A DNA stretch of 64,000 nt, taken from Halobacterium rubrum (GTDB lineage Archaea; Halobacteriota; Halobacteria; Halobacteriales; Halobacteriaceae). Position numbers and translations under genes: made by a program. The stretch is from NCBI RefSeq assembly GCF_021729015.1, contig NZ_JAJQQZ010000002.1, positions 678,483-742,482 on the forward strand, in the 5' to 3' direction. Shown piece by piece: positions 24,380 to 33,388 of this stretch; position 1 is the first letter of the stretch, and each line of letters starts with the position of its first letter. The notes under the pieces were generated by a model that saw nothing but the letters and a program-made list of their open reading frames with translations, was not told where the DNA came from and did not search any database.

Positions 24380-25534
24380 CTACTCGGTGTCCCGCCTGAA
24401 CGACACAGCGTCGGCGTCGTCGAGTGCGCGCGCCGCGGCGTCGTCGACGTCGAACGTCCTGACGAGGTCGCCGTCCCGCAGCAGCGGCTCCAGCAGCGAC
24501 GACGCCCCAGTCGGGCCGGGTCGGGTGGCGAGCCCGACGTGGTGGCCGCCGTCCCGGGTCCGGTAGACGTCTTTCTTCCCGGAGAGCTTGCCGCGCTTGG
24601 CCGCCGGTTCGCCCTCGACTTCGACGATGTCCAGCGCGAAGTCGACGGGGTCGGCGTTCGAGACGTGGCCGCCGACGCCGAAGCCGTCGGCGACGTCCCG
24701 CAGCTCCCGGAGGTCGGTCGGCCCGAGGCCCCCGGAGACGAAGACGTCGACGTCGCTGCGGCCGACGGCGTCCAGCTCCCACTGGATCTCGCGGACGATG
24801 TGCCGGAAGTCGCCGCGCCGCGAGGACGTGGTGTCCAGTCGGACGCTGTCGAGGTCGTCGCCGAGTTCGTCGACGGCCCGCAGCACCTCGTCTTTCTCGT
24901 CGCTGTACGTGTCACAGAGCGCGACCCGGGGGACGTCGTCGCCGACGCCCTCGTTGGACGCCCGCCAGGCGGCCTCCTGTTCGCCACGGCCGAAGCAGAT
25001 GACCAGCGCGTGGGGCATCGTGCCGCCGGCCTCGCGGCCGATGACGTCGCCCGCGGCGACGTGCGAGAAGCCGTCGAGGCCGCCGACGAGCGCCGACCGC
25101 TCGACGACCGCCGCCAGCGACGGGTGGACGTGGCGCGCGCCGAAGCTCAACACCTGCGAGTCCGGGGCGGCCCGTCGGGCTTCGAGTGCGGCGGTCGCGA
25201 TGCCCGAAGCGTGCGAGAGGAAGCCCAGCAGTGAGGTCTCGTAGCGCGCGAAGTCCCGGTAGCCCCCCTCGATGCGCATCACGGGACCGCCGTCGAACAG
25301 CGTCCCCTCGGGGAGCGCGTCCACGTCCACGGGGAGGCCCTCGAGGAGGTGGGCGGCGTCTTTCACGCCGGCGAGCAGTTCGAACTCGCTGGTCGGGAAC
25401 TGGTCGGCGGTGACCTCCGCGACCACGTCGGGGTTCCGGCCGGCGTGGTCGAGGGCGGCCTCCGTGCGTTCGAAGTAGGCGTCCGTCGCGCGCCCGCTCT
25501 CGATGGCGTCGGCGTCGACGATGTCGAAGGTCAC
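24380..25534 (-). CDS. pncB: Nicotinate phosphoribosyltransferase
   Basis: Converts nicotinate and PRPP to nicotinate mononucleotide in NAD salvage. The 384-residue protein has the archaeal short form: LSFGARHVHPSLAAVVERSALVGGLDGFSHV (active-site His region), ALCDTYSDEKDEVLRA, SVRLDTTSSRRGDF and VDVFVSGGLGPTDLREL (phosphate/PRPP site). It ends 28 bp from the AMMECR1 stop, convergent. An isochorismatase-fold hydrolase at 28782-29354, possibly a nicotinamidase, could feed it. Confidence 0.92.
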   Translation of the reverse strand: MTFDIVDADAIESGRATDAYFERTEAALDHAGRNPDVVAEVTADQFPTSEFELLAGVKDAAHLLEGLPVDVDALPEGTLFDGGPVMRIEGGYRDFARYETSLLGFLSHASGIATAALEARRAAPDSQVLSFGARHVHPSLAAVVERSALVGGLDGFSHVAAGDVIGREAGGTMPHALVICFGRGEQEAAWRASNEGVGDDVPRVALCDTYSDEKDEVLRAVDELGDDLDSVRLDTTSSRRGDFRHIVREIQWELDAVGRSDVDVFVSGGLGPTDLRELRDVADGFGVGGHVSNADPVDFALDIVEVEGEPAAKRGKLSGKKDVYRTRDGGHHVGLATRPGPTGASSLLEPLLRDGDLVRTFDVDDAAARALDDADAVSFRRDTE

Positions 25535-25621
25535 GACGCGACCCTCCGCGAAGTCAGCATACTCCCCGGTTCTCCCGCCCGAGCGAAAAACCCTCGGCTC
25601 CCGGGCTGGCGGCGCCAGCAG

Positions 25622-27100
25622 TCAGCGAGGCTCGTGGACGGCGTCGAGGTCGTCGACGGTCGGCGCATTCACGATGGTGACGCGGTCGTCGTCGACGGTC
25701 ACGCGGAAGGCGTCCGCGAACTGGCTCTCGCCCTCCGGGATGCGCCAGACCTCGCCGCTGCCGTCCGCGTCTCGGACCCGTTCGCCGCCCCAGTACCGGA
25801 GGAGGTCGCGGTAGCTCGCGGCGAACTCCTCGGCGTCGCCGGGGGAGTCCCACGCGATGCGCCACGCGTACCCGAGGTCGCCGTCGGCCTCGTGCTCGTA
25901 CACCCACAGGCGTTCGCCGTCCCAGCCCTCGACGGGCGTCGTCGTGTACTCGAAGGGGTCCTCGGCGTTCACCTCGCCGTCCTCGTAGTTCAGGAACTCC
26001 CGGGGGGACAGCACGACGCCGTCGCGGCTGTCGTCGTAGGCGGGGTACGCGAACATCGCCGTGAGCCCGCCGACCCCGACCTCGCCGTAGGGCGCGCGGC
26101 CGTCGACGGACACGCGCTGCCAGTCGGCCGTCGAGCGGTCCCGGAGCGTCGGGTCGCTGGGTTCGCCCTCGCCGTACTTCTCGGGCTGGGCGACCTGCTC
26201 GCTGGACGCCGGCGGCGCGTCGTAGAGGTCACCGACTGCCTCCCACCCACCGTCTTCGGCGTCGCCGTCGCCGTCGTAGACGTGCTCGACGAACCCGGGG
26301 CCGTCGCTGTACGGGAAGTACTTCATGACGTAGACGCCGAGGTGGAGGTCGCCGCCACCACCGCCGCCGCCCTCGTCGGTGACGCAGTCCCACGCGGCGC
26401 CACAGCGGTCGCCGTACTGCTGGTCGACGAACCGCGCGTCACCCTCGATCAGGCCGCTGTTGGCGTTCGCCCGGTCGCGGGTCGGGGTGTCGTAGCCGGC
26501 GCCGAGCTGCCGGAACTGCAGGGCGTGCACGAGCTCGTGGCCGAGCGTCGTCTCCCGGATCTGGGGCGTCTCCGTCGGAGAGACGACGACGATGCGGTCC
26601 GCGGCAGACGAGTAGAACCCGAGGACGTTCGACCCGCGGTTCGACCGCTGGACGTCGATGGCGTCGCTGTCCTCGCCGACGAGCAACAGCGCCTCGAACT
26701 TCGCGTCGTCGAACGTCCGCAGCGTCTCGCTGGTGTTCCCGGCGTTCGCGTACTCCTCGCGGTACGTCTCCCGGGACACAACGTCGACGTCGACCGGCGA
26801 CTGGAACTCGACGCCGCGGAGGCGCTCCACCCGGGCCATCGAGCGGTTCACGACCATCTCTCGTTCGGTCCCGTTCAGGCCGTCACCGGTGGTGACGGGC
26901 AGGCTCTCGTTGTACCAGTAGCCGCCCTCCCAGCCGAGCACGTCCTCGTCGGGGTCGGCGAGGTCACTCGGCGCTGATTCGGGCTCGCCGACCGTCGGCT
27001 GCTGTCCCGGCTGGCTCTCGGCTGCCGGCAGAGCCGAACACCCCGCGAGCACGACGAGCGCGGCGACGGCGACGGCGGCGGCGGGCGTGAGCGCGCGCAT
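25622..27100 (-). CDS. Hvo_1808-type surface lipoprotein with intact HExxH motif
   Basis: A 492-residue exported protein. The lipobox LAGC gives Cys21 and an acidic stalk follows. The main domain starts with GWEGGYWYNESL, has NRSMARVERLRGVEF, then GFYSSAADRIVVVSPTE and the zinc-peptidase-like motif HELVH at residues 188-192 followed by ALQFRQ. Further on are GLIEGDARFVDQQYGDRC and FPYSDGPGFVEHVYD, in the manner of a gluzincin with a downstream Glu (IEGD). The ending EFAASYRDLLRYWGGERV is shared with its neighbour. Peptidase activity is inferred from the motif. Confidence 0.85.
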   Translation of the reverse strand: MRALTPAAAVAVAALVVLAGCSALPAAESQPGQQPTVGEPESAPSDLADPDEDVLGWEGGYWYNESLPVTTGDGLNGTEREMVVNRSMARVERLRGVEFQSPVDVDVVSRETYREEYANAGNTSETLRTFDDAKFEALLLVGEDSDAIDVQRSNRGSNVLGFYSSAADRIVVVSPTETPQIRETTLGHELVHALQFRQLGAGYDTPTRDRANANSGLIEGDARFVDQQYGDRCGAAWDCVTDEGGGGGGGDLHLGVYVMKYFPYSDGPGFVEHVYDGDGDAEDGGWEAVGDLYDAPPASSEQVAQPEKYGEGEPSDPTLRDRSTADWQRVSVDGRAPYGEVGVGGLTAMFAYPAYDDSRDGVVLSPREFLNYEDGEVNAEDPFEYTTTPVEGWDGERLWVYEHEADGDLGYAWRIAWDSPGDAEEFAASYRDLLRYWGGERVRDADGSGEVWRIPEGESQFADAFRVTVDDDRVTIVNAPTVDDLDAVHEPR

Positions 27101-27181
27101 ACGTCGGCTACGGAGTCGGCGATGAAAGGGTTTGCTAGGTGTTCCCGAACGCAGCGGGAGTTGTTCTGCGAGCCGGGGCGG

Positions 27182-28672
27182 TCAGTTCGACGGGTCGTGG
27201 ACGTCGTCGAGCTGGTCGACGGTCGGCGCGTTCACGATGATGACCCGGTCGCCCTCGGTCAGCACGCGGAACGCGTCGGCGTACGCGCTCTCGCCCTCGG
27301 GGATGCGGTAGCGGGCGGTCTGGGCGTCGACGCGCTCGGCGCCGTGGTACTCCAGCAGCTGGCGGTAGGCCTCGGCGAACTCCTCGGCGTCCTCGGTGGA
27401 GTCCCACGCCGACTTCCAGACGTAGGCCGTCTCGCTGGTCTCCATCGAGTCGTCGGTCACGTAGGGCACGAGCCGGTCGCCGTCCCAGCCGGCCGTGTAC
27501 GGGTGACTGTAGTTGTAGAGATCCAGCGTCTCCTCGTTCTGGGCGGGCGACAGCAGGTGGTTGACCGGAATCACGACGCTGGCGGGCGCGCCGGTCGCCT
27601 GACTCTCGGCGTAGCTCGGGTACCACAGCATCGTGTACATGCCCGCCTCGCCGAACGAGGCGTAGTCGACGCTGCCGTTGCCCATGTCCGGAACCGTCCA
27701 CTCGTCGCTGGAGGTGTCCGGCACCGAGACGTCGGTCGGTTCGTCCTCGCGGTACTTCTCGGTGTGAATCGTCTGCTCGGTGCTCGCCGGCGGGTGCTCG
27801 TAGGCGTCGTTGACGGCCGCCCAGCCGCCTTCGTCGCGGAGCTCCTGCACGAACACGGGGCCGTCGCTGTACGGCTGGAGCTTCGTCAGCGCGATGCCGA
27901 TGTGGCGGTCGCCGCCACCGCCGCCACCCTGCGTCTGCGGGAGCAGGCAGTCCCAGTCGCTCTCACAGCGCTGCTGGTAGAGGTGGTCGACGTAGTTGCC
28001 GTCGCCCTCGATGATGCCGTCGCGGGCGTTGTGCAGTTCGCGCGTCGACTGGTTCATCTCGGAGATGTTGAAGTGCTGCTGCTGGAGCGCGTGGAACAGC
28101 TCCTGGGAGAGCGTGATCTCGTCCATCTCCGGGGACTCCGTGTTCTCGGAGACGATGACGATGCGGTCCTCGGCAGGCGAGTAGTAGCCGAGCACGGAGC
28201 CGGCGCGGTTGGACTCCAGCTGTTCGGTGGCGCTCTCGTTCTCGCCGAGCATGAACATCGCCTCCCACTTGACGTTCTGGTGGAGGCTGCCGTTCCGGGT
28301 GACGTTCTCGAAGGAGGCTGCCGTCTCGTTGGCGAACTCCTCGCGGGAGATGACCTCGACGGGGACGGATTCCTCGAACTCGAGGCCGCGGACGTGCTCG
28401 ACGCGCGCCATCGAGCGGTTCACCACGGCGGCGAGTTCGGAGTCGTTCAGGCCATCGGAGCGGTCGACGTCGATGGACTCGTTGTACCAGTAGCCGCCCT
28501 CCCACCCGAGGCGGTCCTCTGCGGGGTCCGCGTAGTCGAAGGTGTCCGTCTCGGTGGGTTCGGCCGTCGTGGGTTCGGGTTCGGTCGTCGCGTCGCCGGT
28601 GATGCCGCCCTGGCAGCCGGCCAGGACAACGAGACACACCACTGCGACGGCGAGCAGTCGCCGTGCCATCAC
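27182..28672 (-). CDS. Hvo_1808-type surface lipoprotein with degenerate zinc motif
   Basis: A 496-residue paralogue of the gene just downstream (25622-27100), alike over nearly the full length: lipobox LAGC (Cys20), GWEGGYWYNESI, NRSMARVEHVRGLEF, GYYSPAEDRIVIVSE, GIIEGDGNYVDHLYQQRC, PYSDGPVFVQEL. In the place of HELVH it has QELFH (residues 190-194), so the first zinc-binding His is lost while Glu and the second His remain. It is probably catalytically inactive, or binds something else. The two genes are in tandem, 81 bp apart, and arose by duplication. Confidence 0.85.
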   Translation of the reverse strand: MMARRLLAVAVVCLVVLAGCQGGITGDATTEPEPTTAEPTETDTFDYADPAEDRLGWEGGYWYNESIDVDRSDGLNDSELAAVVNRSMARVEHVRGLEFEESVPVEVISREEFANETAASFENVTRNGSLHQNVKWEAMFMLGENESATEQLESNRAGSVLGYYSPAEDRIVIVSENTESPEMDEITLSQELFHALQQQHFNISEMNQSTRELHNARDGIIEGDGNYVDHLYQQRCESDWDCLLPQTQGGGGGGDRHIGIALTKLQPYSDGPVFVQELRDEGGWAAVNDAYEHPPASTEQTIHTEKYREDEPTDVSVPDTSSDEWTVPDMGNGSVDYASFGEAGMYTMLWYPSYAESQATGAPASVVIPVNHLLSPAQNEETLDLYNYSHPYTAGWDGDRLVPYVTDDSMETSETAYVWKSAWDSTEDAEEFAEAYRQLLEYHGAERVDAQTARYRIPEGESAYADAFRVLTEGDRVIIVNAPTVDQLDDVHDPSN

Positions 28673-28781
28673 GCATCACTCGGGACGCCAGTTCAAAAGG
28701 TCCTGTGCACGCTCGCAGCCGCCGCGAACCCGGCGGCCCCGCGGGCCAACTGCTTTTGTCGGCCCGGAAGAACGTTCAGGT

Positions 28782-29354
28782 ATGGAGTTCGAGCCAGCCA
28801 GCACCGCAGTCGTCGTCGTCGACATGCAGAACGGGTTCTGCCACCCGGAGGGGAGCCTGCACGCGCCGGCCAGCGAGGCCGCCCTCGAGCCCGTGACGGG
28901 TCTGGTGTCGCGGGCCCGGGAGGCGGGCGCGAGCGTCGTCTACACGCGGGACGTCCACCCGCCCGAGCAGTTCGACGGGAACCACTACTACGACGAGTTC
29001 GAGCGCTGGGGCGAACACGTCGTCGAGGGGTCGTGGGACGCCGAGTTGCACGACGCCCTCGACGTCCGCGAGGCGGACCACGTCGTCGAGAAACACACCT
29101 ACGACGCGTTCTACCAGACGGACCTCGAGGGGTACCTGGAGAGCCACGGCGTCGACGACCTCCTGCTGTGCGGGACACTCGCGAACGTCTGCGTGCTGCA
29201 CACCGCCGGGTCGGCCGGGCTCCGGGACTACCGCCCCGTGCTCGTCGAGGACGCACTCGGCTACATCGAGGAGGACCACAGGGAGTACACCGTCGAGCAC
29301 GCCGACTGGCTGTTCGGCGAAGTGCTCGACCGCGAGGCCGTGACGTTCGTCTGA
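28782..29354 (+). CDS. Isochorismatase-fold cysteine hydrolase, nicotinamidase-like
   Basis: A 190-residue cytoplasmic enzyme. The N-terminal motif VVVVDMQNGF includes the catalytic Asp14, the Lys of the triad lies in VVEKHTYDAFYQTDL, and the nucleophile Cys is in GTLANVCVLHTA. These three make the Asp-Lys-Cys triad of nicotinamidase/isochorismatase enzymes. The preceding cis-peptide region and the metal-binding D/H residues (YTRDVHPP) resemble nicotinamidase. The start at 28782 (MEFEP) opens directly before the conserved first strand. pncB in the same region supports NAD salvage, but the substrate is not proven. Confidence 0.88.
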   Translation: MEFEPASTAVVVVDMQNGFCHPEGSLHAPASEAALEPVTGLVSRAREAGASVVYTRDVHPPEQFDGNHYYDEFERWGEHVVEGSWDAELHDALDVREADHVVEKHTYDAFYQTDLEGYLESHGVDDLLLCGTLANVCVLHTAGSAGLRDYRPVLVEDALGYIEEDHREYTVEHADWLFGEVLDREAVTFV

Positions 29355-29363
29355 GGGCCGGGG

Positions 29364-29801
29364 TCAGAACGGGTCGGCGTCGCCCTCGCCGGACCGGAGC
29401 ACGTACAGCGACCCGACGAGCGCAGCGACCAGCACGGCGAGTCCGACGGCCGTGAACAGCGCGGCATCCGGCGAGGCGTAGTCCGAGGGCTTGAACACGA
29501 TGACGCGGCGAGCCACGGCGATGACGGCGGTGACGATGACGATGCGGAGCACGCTCTCCTCGCGGGTGTAGGCGACGACGGTCCGGTAGACTTCGACGAG
29601 GATGAACAGCAACAGCACGGTGTCGACGAGGTCGACGACCTCGGTCGTGTCGGTGATGGCGCCGGAGAGGATGAGCTCGCCGATGGTGAGCCCGAGGTCG
29701 AAGACGCCGACGGCGAACAGGAACACGAGGACGTACGCGGCGACGATCTCGACGCCACCCATGAGTCGCTCCGTGATCTCGACGTGGTCGACGGCGTCCA
29801 T
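29364..29801 (-). CDS. PsiE family membrane protein
   Basis: A 145-residue membrane protein with four hydrophobic segments, the PsiE (phosphate-starvation-inducible E) pattern: VEIVAAYVLVFLFAVGVFDLGLTIGELI, VVDLVDTVLLLFILVEVYRTVVAYT, VLRIVIVTAVIAVARRVIVF and ALFTAVGLAVLVAALVGSLYVL. The motif EVYRTVVAY is family-typical. The start at 29801 (MDAVDHVEI) is chosen; upstream codons in frame lack a membrane-protein pattern. Function in the family is not known. Convergent with the isochorismatase-fold gene, 9 bp apart. Confidence 0.82.
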   Translation of the reverse strand: MDAVDHVEITERLMGGVEIVAAYVLVFLFAVGVFDLGLTIGELILSGAITDTTEVVDLVDTVLLLFILVEVYRTVVAYTREESVLRIVIVTAVIAVARRVIVFKPSDYASPDAALFTAVGLAVLVAALVGSLYVLRSGEGDADPF

Positions 29802-29906
29802 ACACCTTCCCAACGGGGTGAGGCGGTATAAGCGTCGGACCCGGTGAGTTTGGGTGTGGTAGCACCGGCAGCAGAGATTTACACACGCCATCGGAATACC
29901 CCCCTC

Positions 29907-30143
29907 GTGGACACAGCAACTGTCACGCGGGCCGCACGCCGAGCGACGCTCATCGGGGTGTTCGCGCTCGTGGTGGGAAGCCTCGGCGTCCTTCTCGACG
30001 GGACGCTGATGTGTTCGGGAACCGGCTGTGACGGGGCAAGCGTCTGGGAGGCAGTGGCCGGCGCTGGACTGTTCACCGCGCTCGGTGGCGCTGCCGTGGC
30101 CGGTATCGGGGCGCTGGTCGGGTGGGTGACTCGGCCCCGGTAG
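29907..30143 (+). CDS. Small membrane protein, unknown function
   Basis: 78 residues from a GTG at 29907 (VDTATVTRAARRATL); an upstream GTG at 29844 would give 99. There are two hydrophobic segments (LIGVFALVVGSLGVLLDG and AGLFTALGGAAVAGIGALVGWV) with a loop holding two Cys (MCSGTGC) that could form a disulfide outside the cell. Coding status rests on the membrane pattern and GC3; no family recognised. Confidence 0.5.
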   Translation: MDTATVTRAARRATLIGVFALVVGSLGVLLDGTLMCSGTGCDGASVWEAVAGAGLFTALGGAAVAGIGALVGWVTRPR

Positions 30144-30148
30144 CGGCG

Positions 30149-30997
30149 CTACCCGTGCCAGACTGCGACGGCGACCTCGTCACCGACGGCGAAGCCGTGG
30201 CCGGGCGCGACGACCTTGCAGCCGAGGGCGTCGCGGCCGAGCCACAGCGACAGCCCCTTCGCGGGCCGGCCGTCGACGGCGACGGTGACGTCGTCGCGCC
30301 ACGTGACGGTGCGGTCGCCGGTGCGGTCGCCGACGACGGTGCCGAGCACGGAGACGGTGTCGCCGGTCCCGTCGGCGTACCCGGCTTCGTAGTGGGGGAG
30401 GCCGCCGTCCACGGTCGTGGCGTCGTCGCTGGCGAGGCCGGCGTAGGCGTCGCCGCTCGGCGCGGGGTGGGTCGGTTCGTCGAGGCGCAGCCACGTCTCG
30501 CCGGTCTCGACGACCGTCGCGGTGCCGTCCCACGCCACCGGTTCGACGGGGACGTCGAGGTCCAGGGGCAGCGACCCGGACGCGCGCACGGCGTTCTGGC
30601 CGTGCTCGCGGAAGCCGAGGTGGATGTGGTTGTCGACCCACGGCGCGAAGAACCCCGACCGGACCAGCCGACCGAGCGGGTCGCCGACCTCGACGACGTC
30701 GCCGGCGTCGACGCCGGGGTCGACGTGGAGGATGCGCGCGAGGTGTGTGCCGGTGTCGACCACGACGAGGTGGTCGTGGTCGGCGGCGTACGGGCGGTCC
30801 GGGCACTGCACGGTCCGGGTCTGGACGACTTCGCCGGCGACCGGACTCGGGGCGGCGACCGCCCAGCCGTTCGGGCCGTCGTCGCCGTCCGGGTAGAGGT
30901 CGACGGCACAGCCGGCGTCGTGCGCCGGGTACGGGGAGTTGTACCGCGACACCCGGGGGTAGTGGCGGGCGACGACGTCGCCGTCGAGCGTGACCAT
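30149..30997 (-). CDS. M23/LytM-like metallopeptidase-fold protein
   Basis: A 282-residue protein without a clear signal peptide. The first half has the lysostaphin-type (peptidase M23) pattern: AHDAGCAVDLYP near residue 25 (His/Asp ligands), SPVAGEVV, HLVVVDTGTHLARILHVDPGVDAGDVVEVGDPLG and NHIHLGFRE holding the HxH motif. The second half is beta-rich (SVLGTVVGDRT, VTVAVDGRPAKGLSLWLG) and of unknown type. Haloarchaea have no peptidoglycan, so the substrate is unclear; it may bind rather than cut. Family assignment is moderately firm. Confidence 0.7.
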   Translation of the reverse strand: MVTLDGDVVARHYPRVSRYNSPYPAHDAGCAVDLYPDGDDGPNGWAVAAPSPVAGEVVQTRTVQCPDRPYAADHDHLVVVDTGTHLARILHVDPGVDAGDVVEVGDPLGRLVRSGFFAPWVDNHIHLGFREHGQNAVRASGSLPLDLDVPVEPVAWDGTATVVETGETWLRLDEPTHPAPSGDAYAGLASDDATTVDGGLPHYEAGYADGTGDTVSVLGTVVGDRTGDRTVTWRDDVTVAVDGRPAKGLSLWLGRDALGCKVVAPGHGFAVGDEVAVAVWHG

Positions 30998-31049
30998 ACC
31001 CGGGCTTGGAACCGGGAGGAATTACTCGGTTCGGTTCCAGGGGCGTAGT

Positions 31050-31733
31050 ATGCGAGTCGTACGGGGCCGAGCCGACGACCGGGACGCCGACCGCGCCGTC
31101 ATCCGCGACCTGCTGGACTGGGTCAGCGACCACGAAGAGCCGGCCGTCCGCGTCTGGGCGCCGGGCCGCGTGGTCGCGTTCGGCCGCCGGGACACGAACG
31201 AGGACGGCTACGACGACGCCGTCCGGGCGGCCCGCCACCACGGGTTCCCGACCGTCGAGCGCCGCGTCGGCGGCCGCGCGGTCGCGTACACGGACACGAC
31301 GCTGGCGTTCGCGCGACTCACGCCCACCGAGGACATCCGGACGGGCCTCGAGGCGCGCTACGACGCGATGGTCGCGGACGTCGTCGACGCCCTCCGGGCC
31401 GTCGGCGTGGCGGACGCCCGCGAGGGCGAGCCCCCCGATTCGTTCTGTCCGGGCGACCACTCGGTGCGGGCGGACTGCGGGAAGCTCGCGGGTGTCGCCC
31501 AGCGCGTCACGAAGGGCGCAGCGCTCACCTCTGGCGTGCTCGTCGTCGACGACCGCGACGCGATAGCCGGCGTCCTCGACGACGTCTACCCCGAGCTCGG
31601 TGCGCCGTTCGACCCCGAGTCGGTGGGGAGCGTTGCAGCGGCGGGCGGCGACCCCAGCGCCGTCCGTGACGAACTGGAGGCCGCACTGGTCGGCGCCGCG
31701 GACGCCGACGTGGAGCAGGTCCACAGCACTTAG
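31050..31733 (+). CDS. Lipoate/biotin-protein-ligase-fold protein (LplA family)
   Basis: A 227-residue cytoplasmic protein with the LplA/BirA fold. Typical parts are VRVWAPGRVVAFGRRDT (first strand pair), ARHHGFPTVERRVGGRAVAYTDTTLAFARL (the RRxGGxAV lipoyl-AMP binding motif) and CGKLAGVAQRVTKGAALTSGVLVV (the lysine motif). These resemble LplA and octanoyltransferase-like proteins that attach lipoate to 2-oxoacid dehydrogenases or glycine cleavage H-protein. The exact donor and acceptor are not clear. The start at 31050 is an ATG before the first strand. It is followed 24 bp on by dihydroorotase. Confidence 0.88.
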   Translation: MRVVRGRADDRDADRAVIRDLLDWVSDHEEPAVRVWAPGRVVAFGRRDTNEDGYDDAVRAARHHGFPTVERRVGGRAVAYTDTTLAFARLTPTEDIRTGLEARYDAMVADVVDALRAVGVADAREGEPPDSFCPGDHSVRADCGKLAGVAQRVTKGAALTSGVLVVDDRDAIAGVLDDVYPELGAPFDPESVGSVAAAGGDPSAVRDELEAALVGAADADVEQVHST

Positions 31734-31757
31734 GCCGACCCACAGCGACTCGGTAGT

Positions 31758-33023
31758 ATGCGAGTCATCCGGGACGCGACACTGGCCGACGGCCGCGTCA
31801 GGGACGTCCGGCTGGACGGCGAACGCATCGACGCAGTCGGCGACTCCCTCGACGGCGAGACGTTCGTGGACGCCGACGAGCGCCTACTGTTACCGGGGAT
31901 GGTCGACGCACACGTGCACTTCCGGCAGCCGGGCTTCGAGCACAAGGAAACGTGGGCCAGCGGGTCGCGGAGCGCGGCGGCCGGCGGCGTGACGACCGTC
32001 GTCGACCAGCCCAACACCGACCCGCCGACGGTGACCGGCGACGCCGCCGACGAGAAAGCAGCGTACGCCGCCGCCGACAGCGTCGTGGACTGGGGCGTCA
32101 ACGGCGGCGTGACCGCCGACTGGGACCCCGCGTCGCTGTTCGACCGGCCGCTGTTCGCGCTCGGCGAGGTGTTCCTCGCGGACTCCACGGGCGACATGGG
32201 CATCGACGCCGACCTGTTCCGGGACGCCTGCCGGCGGGCGGCCGACGAGAACGTCGTCGTCACCGTCCACGCCGAGGACGCCGACCTGTTCGATTCCGCG
32301 GCGAAGGACCGCGACGACGCCGACGCGTGGAGCGCGTACCGGACGGCCGAGGCCGAGGAGGCGGCCGTCGAACGCGCCGTCGACGTGGGGGGCGAGGCGG
32401 GCGCGAGCATCCACGTCGCCCACACCTCCACGCCGGAAGGCGTGGACGCGGCGCGGGCTGGTAACGCCACCTTCGAGGCGACCCCCCACCACCTCTTCCT
32501 CTCGCGCGAGGACCTCGACGACCTCGGGACGTTCGGTCGCATGAATCCGCCGCTGCGCAGCGAGGACCGCCGCGAAGCGCTGTTCGAGCGGCTGGCCGAC
32601 GGCCACATCGACGTGGTCGCGACCGACCACGCGCCCCACACCCGCGAGGAGAAAGACGCCAGCATCTGGGACGCGCCCTCGGGTGTCCCGGGCGTCGAGA
32701 CCGCGCTCCCGCTGTTGCTCGACGCGGCGCGCCGGGGCGACCTGAGCTACGAACGCGTGCGGGACGTCACGGCCGCGAACCCCGCCGACATCTTCGGGCT
32801 GCCGCAGAAGGGGCGCGTCGAGGCCGGCCGGGACGCCGACCTCGTGCTCGTCGACACCGAGAACGCTCGCGAGATTCGGGGTGCCGACCTGCACTCGAAC
32901 TGCGAGTGGACGCCGTTCGAGGGGAGACAGGGGGTGTTCCCCGAGTGGACGATGGTCCGGGGGACGGTCGTCTGGGACGGCGACGCAATCACCGAGTTCG
33001 ACGGCCAGAACGTCCGCCAGTAA
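31758..33023 (+). CDS. pyrC: Dihydroorotase
   Basis: Closes carbamoyl-aspartate to dihydroorotate in pyrimidine synthesis. The 421-residue class I amidohydrolase has the metal motif DAHVHFRQPG, GVTTVVDQPNTDPPT, VHAEDAD (metal His), VAHTSTPEG (metal His), FGRMNPPLRS (carbamoyl-aspartate binding) and ATDHAPHTREEK with the catalytic Asp. The lysine usually carbamylated in this family corresponds to a residue not certain here. Length and order match archaeal PyrC. Confidence 0.95.
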   Translation: MRVIRDATLADGRVRDVRLDGERIDAVGDSLDGETFVDADERLLLPGMVDAHVHFRQPGFEHKETWASGSRSAAAGGVTTVVDQPNTDPPTVTGDAADEKAAYAAADSVVDWGVNGGVTADWDPASLFDRPLFALGEVFLADSTGDMGIDADLFRDACRRAADENVVVTVHAEDADLFDSAAKDRDDADAWSAYRTAEAEEAAVERAVDVGGEAGASIHVAHTSTPEGVDAARAGNATFEATPHHLFLSREDLDDLGTFGRMNPPLRSEDRREALFERLADGHIDVVATDHAPHTREEKDASIWDAPSGVPGVETALPLLLDAARRGDLSYERVRDVTAANPADIFGLPQKGRVEAGRDADLVLVDTENAREIRGADLHSNCEWTPFEGRQGVFPEWTMVRGTVVWDGDAITEFDGQNVRQ

Positions 33024-33027
33024 CGGT

Positions 33028-33387
33028 TCAGACGCCGTAGGGCGCGCCGGCGACTGCGGCACCGACCATGCCGCCGAGCCCGAACGCGATCAGCAGCGCC
33101 ATCGCCTGCCGGCCGCTCTCCGCAGTCCACCCCTTCGAGAGGCCGATCTCCCCGGAGAAGTCCTCGACGGCGTCGCCGGAGAGGAGCACGCCCGACCACC
33201 CGAGCAGCCCCACCGAGAACGGGAGCGCGGCCAGCGGGAACGCCACCTCGCTGGCCGCCCTGGGCGGCGCGCCGAACCCCAGAAGGAGCACGTAGAACAG
33301 CGCGAACGCCGCTGCGGCGCCGAAACCGGCGGTCCGCGCCAAGAGCCCCCAGTCGCGGCCAGCCGCCTCGACGCCCGCCTGCGACAT
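33028..33387 (-). CDS. Small haloarchaeal membrane protein
   Basis: A 119-residue protein with three to four hydrophobic segments (LLARTAGFGAAAAFALFYVLLLGFG, VAFPLAALPFSVGLLGWSGVLL, MALLIAFGLGGMVGAAVAGAPYG). The start at 33387 lies directly after the stop of the importer permease (33389-34333), with no spacer, so it is the last gene of that operon. No function recognised; tight linkage hints at a role with the importer, but it may only be co-transcribed. Confidence 0.72.
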   Translation of the reverse strand: MSQAGVEAAGRDWGLLARTAGFGAAAAFALFYVLLLGFGAPPRAASEVAFPLAALPFSVGLLGWSGVLLSGDAVEDFSGEIGLSKGWTAESGRQAMALLIAFGLGGMVGAAVAGAPYGV

Positions 33388-33388
33388 C

